This document shows positions 52,866 through 59,782 of a DNA stretch of 64,000 nt, piece after piece. A program made the position numbers and the translations under genes. Position 1 is the stretch's first letter, and each line of letters begins with the position of its first letter. This stretch comes from Paracoccaceae bacterium (GTDB lineage Bacteria; Pseudomonadota; Alphaproteobacteria; Rhodobacterales; Rhodobacteraceae). The notes below the pieces were generated by a model, which was not told the origin of the DNA, did no database searches, and worked only from the letters and a program-made list of their open reading frames with translations. The DNA lies in assembly GCA_024304985.1 (NCBI GenBank), contig JAMWZC010000003.1:456611-520610 (forward strand). The letters run 5' to 3'.

Positions 52866-54340
52866 GCGCGCCGCACGACCTGCTGCTGCATTGCGCCACG
52901 ATCGTCACGGTGGACCCGGAACGCCGGGTGATCGAGGGCGCATGGATCGCGCTGGACGGCGACCGGATCGCCGCCATCGGCACGGGCACACCGCCCCCCG
53001 CGCACCGGGTGATCGACAGGCCCGGCCTGATCGCCCTGCCCGGCCTGATCGACGCCCATTCCCATGCCGGCCACGGCCTTGTCCGGGCAGCCGGTGACGG
53101 CGACGGTGATCTGTGGTTTCAGGTCTGCGCTGATATCTATGCCCGCGCGGCGACCCCCGCCTTCTGGCTGGCCGAGCAGCGGTTGGCGCAACTGGAACGG
53201 CTGATGGGCGGGGTGACAACGGCTGTGTCGCTTCTGGGCGGCGGGGCCGATGTCTATCGCACTGATGCGCCCGAAGCGGGGGATGCGCATTGCACGGCCA
53301 CGCAGGAGTCCGGGCTGCGGACGATCATGGCGGTGGGGCCGGGGCGGATGCCCTTTCCGCGCATGTTCGGCCCGGACCAACGGCCCGTGAGCTTTGCCCA
53401 GCAGATGGAGGTCTGCGCCGATCTGATCGCGCGGCACGATGATGTGCTGACCCGGCGCACCGGCGTGGCGCTGATCCTGCCGGTCTACACGCAGGATCAC
53501 ATGCAAGCGCATGGTGACGAGATCCGGGCCATGTCCACCGCCATGCGCGCGTTGCAGGACCGCACCGGCGTGCTGTTCACGCAGGACGGGCATCGGGAGG
53601 GGTCCATCGCCTTGGCGCATGATCTGGGTCTGCTGTCGCCACGCGCCGCCCTTGGACATAGCGTAGACCTGACGCAAGCGGATGTTGACGCGCTGCGCGA
53701 AACTGGCGCCTCCATCATCCACAATCCCAGCGCCATCATGTCGATCATCGGCCGCTGCCCGGTGCCGGAGCTGCTGGAGGCCGGCGTGACCGTCTGCCTC
53801 GGCTCGGACGCGGGCGCGCCGGACCGGGGGTTCGACATGTTCCGCCATATGGCGCAGGCGATGCACTACCACCGCCGCCACTTCCGCGACCCGGCCGTCC
53901 TGCCCGAGGGCAAGACGTTGGAACTATGCACCATCGACGCGGCCAGGGCGCTGGGGCTGGAGGATGAGATCGGATCGCTGGAAATCGGCAAGAAGGCGGA
54001 CATCATCCTGCTGGACGGGCGCAAGCCGCATCTGTGGCCGCCGGTCATGGCGCTGAACCGGATCACCCATTTCGCCAGCGCCGCCGATGTGGATACGGTC
54101 GTGGTCGATGGGAAGGTTCTGATGGAGCAGCGGACAATCCCGCATCTGGATATGGACGCCATTCTGACAGCCGCCGCCGACGAGGCGGAACGCGTCTTTG
54201 CCGCCACAGGGCATGCGGGATCGCGGGGGGAAGGACCCGAGATCTGGCGCGGGGCACGTCGTGCCGCGCAACCCTATCGCCCCGCAGGCTCTGCCGAGGC
54301 GCAGTCGGGTCGAAATGGGGCGGATATCGAAAAAGCTTGA
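52862..54340 (+). CDS. Amidohydrolase (AtzA/TrzN-guanine deaminase-like)
   Basis: A 492-residue metal-dependent deaminase or chlorohydrolase-type enzyme. LPGLIDAHSHAGHG gives the HxH motif; TQDGHREGS, LGHSVDLT and GSDAGAPDRGFDMF follow in order, and KADIILLDG closes the composite domain. It is translationally coupled to the GntR gene. Likely substrates are N-heterocycles or their open-chain amides taken up by the Opp system. The C-terminal ~40 residues are polar and extend past the usual end. Confidence 0.87.
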   Translation: MSAPHDLLLHCATIVTVDPERRVIEGAWIALDGDRIAAIGTGTPPPAHRVIDRPGLIALPGLIDAHSHAGHGLVRAAGDGDGDLWFQVCADIYARAATPAFWLAEQRLAQLERLMGGVTTAVSLLGGGADVYRTDAPEAGDAHCTATQESGLRTIMAVGPGRMPFPRMFGPDQRPVSFAQQMEVCADLIARHDDVLTRRTGVALILPVYTQDHMQAHGDEIRAMSTAMRALQDRTGVLFTQDGHREGSIALAHDLGLLSPRAALGHSVDLTQADVDALRETGASIIHNPSAIMSIIGRCPVPELLEAGVTVCLGSDAGAPDRGFDMFRHMAQAMHYHRRHFRDPAVLPEGKTLELCTIDAARALGLEDEIGSLEIGKKADIILLDGRKPHLWPPVMALNRITHFASAADVDTVVVDGKVLMEQRTIPHLDMDAILTAAADEAERVFAATGHAGSRGEGPEIWRGARRAAQPYRPAGSAEAQSGRNGADIEKA

Positions 54341-54372
54341 AAAGCGTATCGCTGCATAGCATTGAGTCGCGC

Positions 54373-54735
54373 ATGGTTCGATGTGCCGTCACTTTGTCCC
54401 GTCTTGCAGGTATCGCAACGCTGGTTGCGGCACTGATCATGATCGGTTTTGGCCATCGCGCCCCGGCGCAGTCCGATGTGGCGGTGCAGGCCTATGTTCT
54501 GGCCGGTGGCAGTCTGGCCGAGCTTTGCGCCGATCCGCTGGATGACAGCCTGCCGGCCCATATGGACTGTCCTGCCTGTCACCTCGTGGCGACCTGCGCG
54601 GGGGGAACCCAACCGGACCTGCTGCGTGATGCCGATCTGCGGATGCTGTCGCGCGTCCTGGCCCCGCAGGAGAACCGCGCGGCGCGCATGGTTCTTGATC
54701 CCGCTCTGGGACTGCGCGCGCCCCCTCTGGCCTGA
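54373..54735 (+). CDS. Small exported CPACH protein (DUF2946-like)
   Basis: A 120-residue protein with an N-terminal hydrophobic signal/anchor (LAGIATLVAALIMIGFGHRAPAQ) and a CPACHLVATC cysteine cluster. The layout resembles DUF2946 proteins, which often sit with copper genes. CPACH also satisfies the CxxCH haem c pattern, but a single site in such a small DUF2946-like protein is more likely metal-binding. It directly precedes mbnP and mbnH. The start is uncertain because no strong ribosome site is present. Confidence 0.6.
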   Translation: MVRCAVTLSRLAGIATLVAALIMIGFGHRAPAQSDVAVQAYVLAGGSLAELCADPLDDSLPAHMDCPACHLVATCAGGTQPDLLRDADLRMLSRVLAPQENRAARMVLDPALGLRAPPLA

Positions 54736-54798
54736 TCTCGTTTCTCTGAAAACCTGATCCCTTCCGGGCCGTGTGCGCCCATGCCTGAGGACTATCCC

Positions 54799-55635
54799 AT
54801 GACACGTTTTGCGTTTGCAGCCGCAGCTGCTTTTGCGGCGACGCCCGCACTGGCCGATATGGCCGTCTCGATCCCCTTTGCCGCCGAAATCGCGGGCCAG
54901 CCTTTTGCCTGCACCCAAACCTATGCCGGTCTTGGTCGCACCCGAGCAGAGGTTCAGGCTGTTGACTTTCGCCTGTTCGTCTCGAACCCCGCGCTGATCC
55001 GCGCTGATGGCAGTCTGCAATCCATGACGCTGGACCAGGATGGCGCTTGGCAGTTGGGTGATCTGGCCTTGCTGGATTTCGAGGATGCCAGCGGGGCCTG
55101 CGCCAATGGCACGGCCGGGATGAACACCACCCTGCGCGGCACCGTGCCCGAAGGTGAGTATACGGGCCTCAGCTTCACCATCGGCGTGCCATTCGATCAG
55201 AACCATATCGACCCGACGCAGGCCCCGGCACCTTTGAACACCACAGCGATGTTCTGGAACTGGCAGGGCGGCTACAAGTTCCTGCGGATCGACATGGTGC
55301 CCACGGACCGCAAGAACGACGGGCCACGCGGCTGGTTCCTGCATCTGGGCTCGACCATGTGCGACGCGGCCTCCAAGACCGAGGCACCCACGGCCTGCAA
55401 GAACGGCAACCGGATGGAGATCCGTCTGGACGGGTTCGACATCGCGCAGGGCACGGTGGTGATCGACCCTGCCCCCGTGGTGGCCGGGGCGGATCTGAGG
55501 GCGAATGCCCCTGACACCTCTCCCGGTTGCATGTCCTTTCCGGGGGATGCCGATTGCATGACCGTGATGGCCGCCCTTGGCTTGGGCTACATGGATGTGC
55601 CGGCGGCCACCCAATCGCTTGTCGCCCAGCGATAA
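54799..55635 (+). CDS. mbnP: MbnP family copper-binding periplasmic protein
   Basis: A 278-residue exported protein (signal peptide ending TPALAD) of the 'metallo-mystery pair' four-Cys family. Cysteines lie in FACTQTY, GACANG, STMCDA and TACKNG. MFWNWQGGYKF (Trp153 and Trp155) matches the segment where the partner haem enzyme converts a Trp to kynurenine in the Methylosinus protein, creating a copper site. Start 54799 has GAGG 8-9 bases upstream. It is four bases before mbnH. Copper binding and Trp modification are known from the family; they are inferred here. Confidence 0.88.
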   Translation: MTRFAFAAAAAFAATPALADMAVSIPFAAEIAGQPFACTQTYAGLGRTRAEVQAVDFRLFVSNPALIRADGSLQSMTLDQDGAWQLGDLALLDFEDASGACANGTAGMNTTLRGTVPEGEYTGLSFTIGVPFDQNHIDPTQAPAPLNTTAMFWNWQGGYKFLRIDMVPTDRKNDGPRGWFLHLGSTMCDAASKTEAPTACKNGNRMEIRLDGFDIAQGTVVIDPAPVVAGADLRANAPDTSPGCMSFPGDADCMTVMAALGLGYMDVPAATQSLVAQR

Positions 55636-55639
55636 GACG

Positions 55640-56767
55640 ATGGTCCGCGTGATCCTCAAGGCGGTTGCAATGGGTCTGGTCGGGGCGGCAGCCCTGGCCG
55701 ATCCTGTCGCCGTCGCGCCATTTGCATGGCCGATGCCTGCATGGATTGTGCCCCCTCATGTGCCTGACGACAACCCGATGTCGGCGGCCAAGGTGGATCT
55801 GGGACGGCACCTGTTTCATGATGCCCGCCTGTCGCGCGACAGCACTGTGGCCTGCGCGTCGTGCCATGTGCAGGCGCTGGGTTTCGCCGATGGTCGCCCT
55901 CGGGGTCTCGGAATCAATGATACCCCCAGCACGCTGAACGTGCCGGGGCTGGCCAATGTCGGCTATCTGCCGGCGCTGACATGGGCCAACCCGCATATGG
56001 ACAGTCTGGAGTTTCAGGCGCTTGTCCCACTTTTTGGCGAGACCCCCGAAGAAATGGGGGGCGCGGGACAAGAGGTGGCGATCTTTGCCCGGCTGGCTGC
56101 CGATCCCTGGTATCGGACAGCCTTTGCCGCCGCTTTTCCCGACCGTCCCGCGCCTGACCTTTTCACGATCACGCGGGCGCTGGCCGCCTATCAGCGCAGT
56201 TTGATCGCGGTCAATGCGCCCTATGACCGCTACAAATACCGGGGCGAGGTCGACGCCCTGTCTGCGGCAGCGAAACGCGGCGAACAGTTGTTTTTCGACC
56301 ATCGGTTCGAATGTTATCACTGTCATTCGGGCATCCACTTTACCAATAACCTGCGCACCGCGCGTCAGCCGCAGGGCGAGGTCGGATTCCACAATACCGG
56401 CCTTTACGAATCCTATCCGGCCACGGCCCCCGGCCTGATCGAACTGACCGGTCGGCCAGAGGATGCGGGACGGTTCCGCACGCCCAGCCTGCGGAATGTT
56501 GCGGTGACCGCACCCTATATGCATGACGGGTCGATCCCCGATCTGCGCGGCGTGATTGCCCATTACGCGGGCGGAGGTCGCGCGCCCGGCCATCCGCAGA
56601 AGGACGGGATGATCGTCGGCTTCACACCGACCGAGGCCGAGATCGACGACCTGATCGCCTTTCTGGAAAGCCTGACCGATCGGGACTTCCTGACCGATCC
56701 GCGCCATGCCGACCCCTGGCCACCCGGTCATCCGGCCGTCGCGACACGCAGGATGCCGGCGCCATGA
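55640..56767 (+). CDS. mbnH: MbnH family di-haem cytochrome c peroxidase-like enzyme
   Basis: A 375-residue exported di-haem enzyme with haem c motifs CASCH (72-76) and CYHCH (225-229) and the MauG/CCP-like blocks MSAAKVDLGRHLFHD, FRTPSLRNVAVTAPYMHDGS. It belongs to the MbnH group that oxidises a Trp of MbnP to kynurenine. The signal peptide is residues 1-20. The start is the ATG at 55640, four bases after the mbnP stop; the ribosome site is weak, so coupling to mbnP is likely. Confidence 0.9.
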   Translation: MVRVILKAVAMGLVGAAALADPVAVAPFAWPMPAWIVPPHVPDDNPMSAAKVDLGRHLFHDARLSRDSTVACASCHVQALGFADGRPRGLGINDTPSTLNVPGLANVGYLPALTWANPHMDSLEFQALVPLFGETPEEMGGAGQEVAIFARLAADPWYRTAFAAAFPDRPAPDLFTITRALAAYQRSLIAVNAPYDRYKYRGEVDALSAAAKRGEQLFFDHRFECYHCHSGIHFTNNLRTARQPQGEVGFHNTGLYESYPATAPGLIELTGRPEDAGRFRTPSLRNVAVTAPYMHDGSIPDLRGVIAHYAGGGRAPGHPQKDGMIVGFTPTEAEIDDLIAFLESLTDRDFLTDPRHADPWPPGHPAVATRRMPAP

Positions 56768-56840
56768 TATACCTGTCACGACAAAGGGCCGTGTCACATG
56801 GTAAAGCCCGCGACCACCACCAGCAATATAGGACACACGC

Positions 56841-57521
56841 ATGAAAACCCTCTTCGCCATCGCCGTTGCAGCGATGCTTTGGACAACAACCATGGCCGGG
56901 GCGCATGGTATCTCGGTCGGGGATCTGGAGCTGATCCATCCCAATATCCCCGAGCCTTCGCATATGGCCAAATCGGCGGCGGGCTATCTTGTGATCTCAA
57001 ACGAAGGATCGCGGGATGATCGTCTGATCGGGATCGAGACGCCCATCGCAGCGGTCGCGGAACTGCATATGACCGAACATGGCAGCGACGGTGTGGCCCG
57101 CATGATCCGGCAGGACGGGATCGACATTCCGGCAGGCGAAATCGTCGCGCTGGAGCCCGGCGGATATCACATCATGCTGATGGGGCTGACCACGACCCTG
57201 ACAGAGGGCGAGTTGCATCCCGTCACGTTCATTTTCGAACATGCGGGCCGGATCGAAACCGAATTCGTGATCGATCCGCCGGGCGGAGGCGATCACAGCC
57301 ATCACGACCATTCCGGCGTAATGCCCGATGCAGGCAGCACCACCGATACCGCCCGGATCACGGCGCGGCTGGGGCCCTGGATCGCCCGTGCCGATGTGCA
57401 GACACCGGGACGCGATGCGAACGCGCGTTTCGATGGTTTTGACGGAACACGCTTCATCATACGCACGGGCACGCAGGAGCATGGGCAAGGCCGCGCCCAT
57501 GGCACGTCCCATGGCGGATAA
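56841..57521 (+). CDS. PCu(A)C copper chaperone with His-rich C-terminal extension
   Basis: A 226-residue periplasmic protein with a signal peptide ending GAHG. The copper motif H-M-x10-M-x21-H-x-M is exact: His76, Met77, Met88, His110, Met112. Residues from about 148 form an added tail with DHSHHDHSG and a terminal EHGQGRAHGTSHGG, able to bind more metal. PCu(A)C proteins deliver Cu(I) to cytochrome oxidase. AGGA lies 9 bases before the start. It follows mbnH by 73 bases and extends the copper locus. Confidence 0.9.
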   Translation: MKTLFAIAVAAMLWTTTMAGAHGISVGDLELIHPNIPEPSHMAKSAAGYLVISNEGSRDDRLIGIETPIAAVAELHMTEHGSDGVARMIRQDGIDIPAGEIVALEPGGYHIMLMGLTTTLTEGELHPVTFIFEHAGRIETEFVIDPPGGGDHSHHDHSGVMPDAGSTTDTARITARLGPWIARADVQTPGRDANARFDGFDGTRFIIRTGTQEHGQGRAHGTSHGG

Positions 57522-57990
57522 GGACCAACGCCCCGGCGAACGGCAGCTGCCCTTCGATCCGGGAAGCCGGATACAGGCGGGTGTGACCTTCATCGGGCAT
57601 CTGGCGACGCCATGGCGCAAGGGCGACTGCCCCAAGAACCTGACCGAGGCGCGCAACCGTGGCGGCTTGTTTCAGGCGGTCGTGGCACCGGACTATCGTG
57701 CCGGGCTTGAGGGACTTGTCGCAGGTGACGGGATCATCCTGCTATACTGGATGGCCGGGGCGCGACGTGACCTGATCGTGCAGGCCCCGGCCCATCGCCC
57801 TGCCCCGCGCGGCGTGTTTGGCCTGCGCTCGCCCGCCCGACCCAATCCGGTGGCGCTGGCCTGCGTGCGGCTGCTGGAGATCGACCACGCGGCGGGCATT
57901 CTGACGGTGGATGCGCTGGATGCCTTTGACGGAACCCCGCTGATCGACATCAAACCTTGGCTGCCCGGTGTGGACAATCTGACCCGGTGA
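57499..57990 (+). CDS. trmO: tRNA (N6-threonylcarbamoyladenosine37) methyltransferase TrmO
   Basis: A protein of about 163 residues of the TsaA/YaeB (TrmO) family, which methylates t6A37 in tRNA. Family blocks are VTFIGHLATPWRKGDCPKN, GLRSPARPNPVAL and VDALDAFDGTPLIDIKPWLPGVD. It overlaps the end of the PCu(A)C gene by 23 bases. AAGG at 57487-57490 supports the ATG at 57499; the ATG at 57511 is an alternative. The functional link to the copper genes is probably only positional. Confidence 0.82.
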   Translation: MARPMADKDQRPGERQLPFDPGSRIQAGVTFIGHLATPWRKGDCPKNLTEARNRGGLFQAVVAPDYRAGLEGLVAGDGIILLYWMAGARRDLIVQAPAHRPAPRGVFGLRSPARPNPVALACVRLLEIDHAAGILTVDALDAFDGTPLIDIKPWLPGVDNLTR

Positions 57991-58061
57991 CAGCCGCGGT
58001 CATCATTCCTCTGCGTGCGGCCGTTGTGCTGACGGCGCGGGGCGCGGGGACCGTGTCGATG

Positions 58062-58079
58062 GCCCGCTTGAAAGCGGGC
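58062..58079 (+). terminator. Hairpin after trmO
   Basis: GCCCGCTT (58062-58069) and AAGCGGGC (58072-58079) form a perfect 8-base-pair stem with a 2-base centre. It lies 72 bases past the trmO stop. There is no T-run, so the terminator call is moderate. Confidence 0.45.
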
Positions 58080-58352
58080 TGTCATGGTGTCTGACCACGT
58101 GCCAGACCACGCAACCGATTCTATCGTTCACCTCTCGGACACCTCGCGCAGGTGAGACGACGCCCGCCCGCAGGGATGATCGACACCCGCGGATCGTTCC
58201 GTGCGGCGCATGGGCCGCAGGGCGGTGATTCCGCGCATCTATGCGGATTTCTGCTGTCCGAGGGGTTGGGCTGCCCGCTTTGGCACCGGCGGGACTGCGC
58301 GCGTCATTCACCGCGCGCATGATGTTTCCCCGCCGCTGCACGAGGGGTTTAC

Positions 58353-58380
58353 TTGACCTGCCCCCGCAATCCGGCATCAT
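58353..58380 (+). promoter_or_regulatory. Candidate sigma-70 promoter for the RHH gene
   Basis: TTGACC (58353-58358) and CATCAT (58375-58380) are separated by 16 bases and lie 22 bases before the RHH start. The -35 matches five of six consensus bases; the -10 is weaker. Confidence 0.4.
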
Positions 58381-58401
58381 CTGATCAGGGAGGATGCCAG
58401 G

Positions 58402-58701
58402 ATGTGCCAGATTTTCGCGGGCCAAGATCCCAGCCGTTATGAATATATCACCCGCCGTCTGCGGTTGAATGGACAGTCCACCAGCATACGCCTTGAAAGG
58501 GCGTTCTGGGGGATCGTCGATCAGATGGCCGAGAAAGACGGCGTTTCGACACCGGCCTTCGTGTCGAAACTTCATTCCGAAGTGCTGGAGCAGCATGGGG
58601 AGGTGACCAATTTCACCTCGCTTCTGCGCTGCGCCTGCACGATCCATCTGGGCGAGTTGGATCAGGTGCCGCAGCCTGCGCCGCGCTTCGCCGCCGAGTG
58701 A
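58402..58701 (+). CDS. Ribbon-helix-helix domain protein
   Basis: A 99-residue protein of the RHH_4 type common in alphaproteobacteria: STSIRLERAFWGIVDQMAEKDGVSTPAFVSKLHSEV is a ribbon-helix-helix DNA-binding fold, followed by FTSLLRCACTIHL. GGGAGGATGCCAGG precedes the start. Its partner or target is unknown and no toxin-like neighbour is present. Confidence 0.82.
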   Translation: MCQIFAGQDPSRYEYITRRLRLNGQSTSIRLERAFWGIVDQMAEKDGVSTPAFVSKLHSEVLEQHGEVTNFTSLLRCACTIHLGELDQVPQPAPRFAAE

Positions 58702-58717
58702 CGAAAATACTGCGCCT

Positions 58718-58735
58718 GTAGTAGTCACCTACTAC
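58718..58735. promoter_or_regulatory. Perfect palindrome upstream of the glyoxalase-GMC genes
   Basis: GTAGTAG-TCAC-CTACTAC is a perfect 7-base inverted repeat with a 4-base centre, 17 bases after the RHH stop and 57 bases before the VOC gene start. It looks like an operator; the RHH protein encoded just upstream or a remote regulator could bind it. Confidence 0.5.
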
Positions 58736-58791
58736 CCGCAGCCGAAATTGGTTCGTTAGCCTTACCAGAACAAGCAAGTTCCGGAGGGCCC

Positions 58792-59187
58792 ATGGCCAAG
58801 ACAATACATTCGATGATCCGCGTGCTGGAAGAGGCGCGCTCTGTGGCGTTTTACGAAACGGCTTTTGGCCTGCGTGTCGCTGATCGGCTGGATTTCGACA
58901 GTTTCACCCTGATCTACATGTCCAATGACGAAAGCAGCTTCGAGCTGGAGCTGACCGTCAACAAGGGCAGGACAGAGCCTTACAATCTGGGCGACGGCTA
59001 TGGGCATCTGGCGGTCTCGGTGGATGACGTCGAGGCCGAACATGCCCGGCTCGCGGCGGCCGGGCTGTCGCCGCGCAATCTGGTCGATTTCAAGAATGAC
59101 GGTGTGCAGGTGGCCAAGTTTTTCTTCATCGCCGATCCGGATGGTTACCAGATCGAGGTGCTTCAGCGCGGCGGTCGCTTCCAGTAG
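58792..59187 (+). CDS. VOC/glyoxalase I-like protein
   Basis: A 131-residue single-domain vicinal-oxygen-chelate protein: MIRVLEEARSVAFYETAFGL, FELELTVNKG, GDGYGHLAVSVDDVEA and DPDGYQIEVLQRG match lactoylglutathione lyase (GloA). It would convert a methylglyoxal-glutathione adduct, though small VOC proteins vary in substrate. GGAGG precedes the start. It leads a plus-strand run with a two-subunit GMC dehydrogenase and is separated from it by a hairpin. Confidence 0.82.
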   Translation: MAKTIHSMIRVLEEARSVAFYETAFGLRVADRLDFDSFTLIYMSNDESSFELELTVNKGRTEPYNLGDGYGHLAVSVDDVEAEHARLAAAGLSPRNLVDFKNDGVQVAKFFFIADPDGYQIEVLQRGGRFQ

Positions 59188-59196
59188 CGCCGCCTG

Positions 59197-59222
59197 CCCG
59201 GCCGTCGGGGAGGGCGGCCGGG
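59197..59222 (+). terminator. Hairpin after the VOC gene
   Basis: CCCGGCCG (59197-59204) and CGGCCGGG (59215-59222) form a perfect 8-base-pair stem just after the VOC stop and 24 bases before the next start. It may attenuate read-through into the dehydrogenase genes. Confidence 0.5.
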
Positions 59223-59246
59223 ATCATTCCTAGGGAGGATACATCA

Positions 59247-59768
59247 ATGACAAGAGTGGAACGAAAGGGGCTGACCCGGCGCGCGCTGCTTGGTCGCGCC
59301 GTGGCAGCCGGGGCGCTTGCCGTTGCGGGGACAGGCTTCATTGCCGCCCCCGATGCGGCATGGGCCATGGAAGTGTCGGTCATCACGCCCGAGCAGATGG
59401 CGACGCTGATGCAGATGGCGCGCGATATCTATCCGCATGATCAGGTGGCGGACCGTTTCTACGCGGTGGCGGTCAAAGGCTATGACGACGCGGCGGCCAA
59501 GGACCTGGTCGATGCGGGCATTGCCGCGCTGAACGCGGCCGCACAGGCGCAGGGCCATGCGGATTACCTGTCGATCGGCTGGGAGGAGGACCGCGTCAAG
59601 GTGCTTCAGGCGATCGAGGGCGAGGTCTTTTTCCAGACCGTGCGGGCGGGTCTGGTGACCGGCCTTTATAACCAGAAGGACGTCTGGCCGATCTTCGGCT
59701 ACGAAGGCGAGTCCTTCAGCCAGGGCGGATATATCGACCGTGGCTTCGACGATATCGACTGGCTGTAA
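59247..59768 (+). CDS. Gluconate 2-dehydrogenase subunit 3-like protein with Tat signal
   Basis: A 173-residue protein with a twin-arginine signal (LTRRALLGRAVAAGALAV) ending AAWAM. The mature part (ITPEQMATLMQMARDIYPHDQVADRFY, and a C-terminal GGYIDRGFDDIDWL) is the small subunit found with periplasmic GMC dehydrogenases. It presumably folds with the GMC subunit and carries it through the Tat pathway, since the large subunit has no signal. GGGAGG lies upstream of the start. Confidence 0.85.
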   Translation: MTRVERKGLTRRALLGRAVAAGALAVAGTGFIAAPDAAWAMEVSVITPEQMATLMQMARDIYPHDQVADRFYAVAVKGYDDAAAKDLVDAGIAALNAAAQAQGHADYLSIGWEEDRVKVLQAIEGEVFFQTVRAGLVTGLYNQKDVWPIFGYEGESFSQGGYIDRGFDDIDWL

Positions 59769-59782
59769 GGGAGGACGCTGAC

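Larger units (their letters stand above)
57991..58401. other. 411-base spacer without a recognisable gene
   Basis: I see no supportable coding frame here. It holds a terminator-like hairpin at 58062-58079, an imperfect dyad around CACGTG (58086-58112, with GTCTG and CAGAC half-sites), and a promoter-like pair upstream of the RHH gene at 58353-58380. No tRNA or known riboswitch fold was recognised by eye. Confidence 0.5.

Noticed and set aside
58003-58728. A 241-codon minus-strand frame over the spacer and RHH gene
   Set aside because: No recognisable domain, no ribosome site, and it overlaps the RHH gene, which has both.
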